From assembly GCA_003560935.1 (NCBI GenBank), contig PWJF01000264.1, positions 1-7,014 on the forward strand: a DNA stretch of 7,014 bases. Direction: 5' to 3'. The position numbers and the translations under genes are program-made. The notes beneath the pieces were generated by a model, which was not told where the DNA came from, did not search any database, and was given only the letters and a program-made list of their open reading frames with translations. Shown one piece after another: positions 6,425 to 7,014 of the stretch; position 1 is the stretch's first letter, and every line of letters begins with the position of its first letter. Source of the DNA: Ignavibacteriales bacterium (lineage in GTDB: Bacteria > Bacteroidota > Ignavibacteria > T3Sed10-11).

Positions 6425-6866
6425 TAATTGTTAATATCTGTTTCTTAAATCTATTTATAAACCGATAACAATTACTTATTTTAATTGTTGGCAGTTAACA
6501 TTTTATCCGGCTAGGCAGTTTGTGAAGACGAGAGAAGCGAAACCAAACAAAGCTATTTCAATCTGGGGGAGACAAACAGAATTAACAGCATTTTCACAGT
6601 TGCGGGAGAACTATACTATAGAACAGGCGACCGTGAATAGAGTTAAGATTGACGAATCGTATCTTGCATTGCGAAGTAAATCACAGGCTTATCAAGTTTT
6701 TCCACCAGACTACGAATTTTCCGGTATTGTTGTATCCAGAAAGATAATGATTCTCCTGCAATTTATTGCTCGGCTATTTTATTGCAATTTGCAATAGGTA
6801 ACTTCAAGTTCTGATAATTCGCGGCAGTTGGGCTGAAGTAGTCAAAACAGTAAGTTAATAATTGTT
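6425..6866. repeat. Four copies of the octamer TAATTGTT
   Basis: TAATTGTT occurs on the plus strand at 6425-6432, 6482-6489 and 6859-6866, and on the minus strand at 6474-6467. The minus copy and the 6482 copy form a perfect 8-base inverted repeat with a 7-base loop. The 6859 copy overlaps a second inverted repeat, TTAATAA (6855-6861) with TTATTAA (6876-6882). They may be binding sites for a regulator; that role is inferred. Confidence 0.5.
6758..6796. repeat. Cluster of GCAAT/ATTGC palindromes
   Basis: GCAAT-TT-ATTGC (6758-6769) is a perfect palindrome with a two-base centre. After ten bases comes TATTGCAA-T-TTGCAATA (6780-6796), perfect 8-base arms around one T. TTTATTGC is also repeated directly at 6762-6769 and 6778-6785. 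The spacers are too short for stable RNA hairpins, so double-stranded protein-binding sites are the likelier reading. Confidence 0.5.
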
Positions 6867-6970
6867 CGATATTGGTTATTAATGTGACCGAGGGGGCGGA
6901 GCTATGCCCGAAATAAACTTTATTGTATATTCTTAAATTAGTATTTTATTCTTACATTATTCCAAACGAA

Positions 6971-6976
6971 GAGAGG
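6971..6976 (+). promoter_or_regulatory. Ribosome binding site of the right-edge gene
   Basis: GAGAGG ends five bases before the ATG at 6982. This supports a real gene start even though only eleven codons are visible. Confidence 0.6.
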
Positions 6977-6981
6977 CTACT

Positions 6982-7014
6982 ATGTATCGTGCTGTATTAT
7001 TCTTTATTTTAGTA
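6982..7014 (+). CDS. Start of an unidentified, probably exported or membrane protein
   Basis: Eleven codons are visible, giving MYRAVLFFILV. A basic residue near the start followed by a hydrophobic run (V-L-F-F-I-L-V) is what a signal peptide or N-terminal membrane anchor looks like. It is preceded by GAGAGG at good spacing and follows a long AT-rich intergenic region, so it probably has its own promoter. Product and family cannot be told from this fragment. The gene is cut by the window edge. Confidence 0.55.
   Translation, partial: MYRAVLFFILV

Larger units (their letters stand above)
6272..6981. other. Long AT-rich intergenic region without a convincing gene
   Basis: About 710 bases lie between the lon terminator and the next gene start, far more than elsewhere in the window. 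An open frame at 6522-6797 (GTG start, 91 codons) lacks a ribosome site and recognisable motifs and ends in a hydrophobic run, so I do not call it a gene. No tRNA or known RNA family is apparent by eye. The stretch holds a promoter-like element with an upstream A-tract, four copies of an octamer, and several short palindromes, including CTATACTATAG (6611-6621) and the ATTGC cluster. It may be a regulatory region with a long leader, an unrecognised small RNA gene, or decayed coding sequence. Confidence 0.7.

Noticed and set aside
6522..6797. Open frame of 91 codons starting with GTG
   Set aside because: It has no ribosome site and no recognisable motif, its codon use is AT-rich and unlike the neighbouring genes, and its end lies in the ATTGC palindrome cluster. 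It could be a decayed gene but I cannot support it.
6904..6936. Ten-codon frame MPEINFIVYS after GGGGGCGGAG
   Set aside because: The purine-rich run sits too close to the ATG and the peptide is very short. A four-pair GGGC/GCCC hairpin at the same place explains the GC-rich patch no better, so I leave both out.

Overview
This looks like a chromosomal, housekeeping stretch of a bacterial genome of moderate GC content, with four complete or nearly complete genes for translation fidelity and protein quality control. The protein sequences (a ClpS with an N-D-D-x-H-T-F core, a LonA of about 790 residues, an alanyl-tRNA synthetase with an enlarged C-terminal linker) feel most like the Fibrobacteres-Chlorobi-Bacteroidetes group or a neighbouring candidate phylum. 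This is an impression without a search. Near-consensus Shine-Dalgarno sequences argue against a typical Bacteroidetes, whose genes mostly lack them.

Left half, minus strand: clpS (start most likely at 2965) followed after 9 bases by alaS (start 2674), which runs off the left edge with only its last few dozen residues missing. Right half, plus strand: a small heat-shock protein gene (3279-3740) followed by lon (3840-6221), closed by a strong intrinsic terminator (6232-6271). The two pairs are divergent and share a regulatory region of about 310 bases (2966-3278). That region holds candidate promoters in both directions, including a sigma-54-like -24/-12 element in front of hsp20 with an interrupted palindrome about 155 bases upstream of its predicted start.

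All four genes touch proteome quality. AlaRS edits mischarged tRNA-Ala, ClpS delivers N-degron substrates to ClpAP, Hsp20 holds unfolding proteins and Lon degrades damaged ones. Between hsp20 and lon lies a long, nearly continuous RNA hairpin without a U-tract, probably a processing, stability or translation-control element.

From 6272 to 6981 there is about 700 bases of AT-rich sequence with no convincing gene. It is not featureless: it has a possible A-tract-supported promoter, four copies of the octamer TAATTGTT, and a cluster of ATTGC/GCAAT palindromes. At the right edge a new gene begins at 6982 with a Shine-Dalgarno sequence and a hydrophobic N-terminus. I see no mobile element, CRISPR array, tRNA or rRNA. 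The genes are conventional; the less explained material is in the non-coding DNA.
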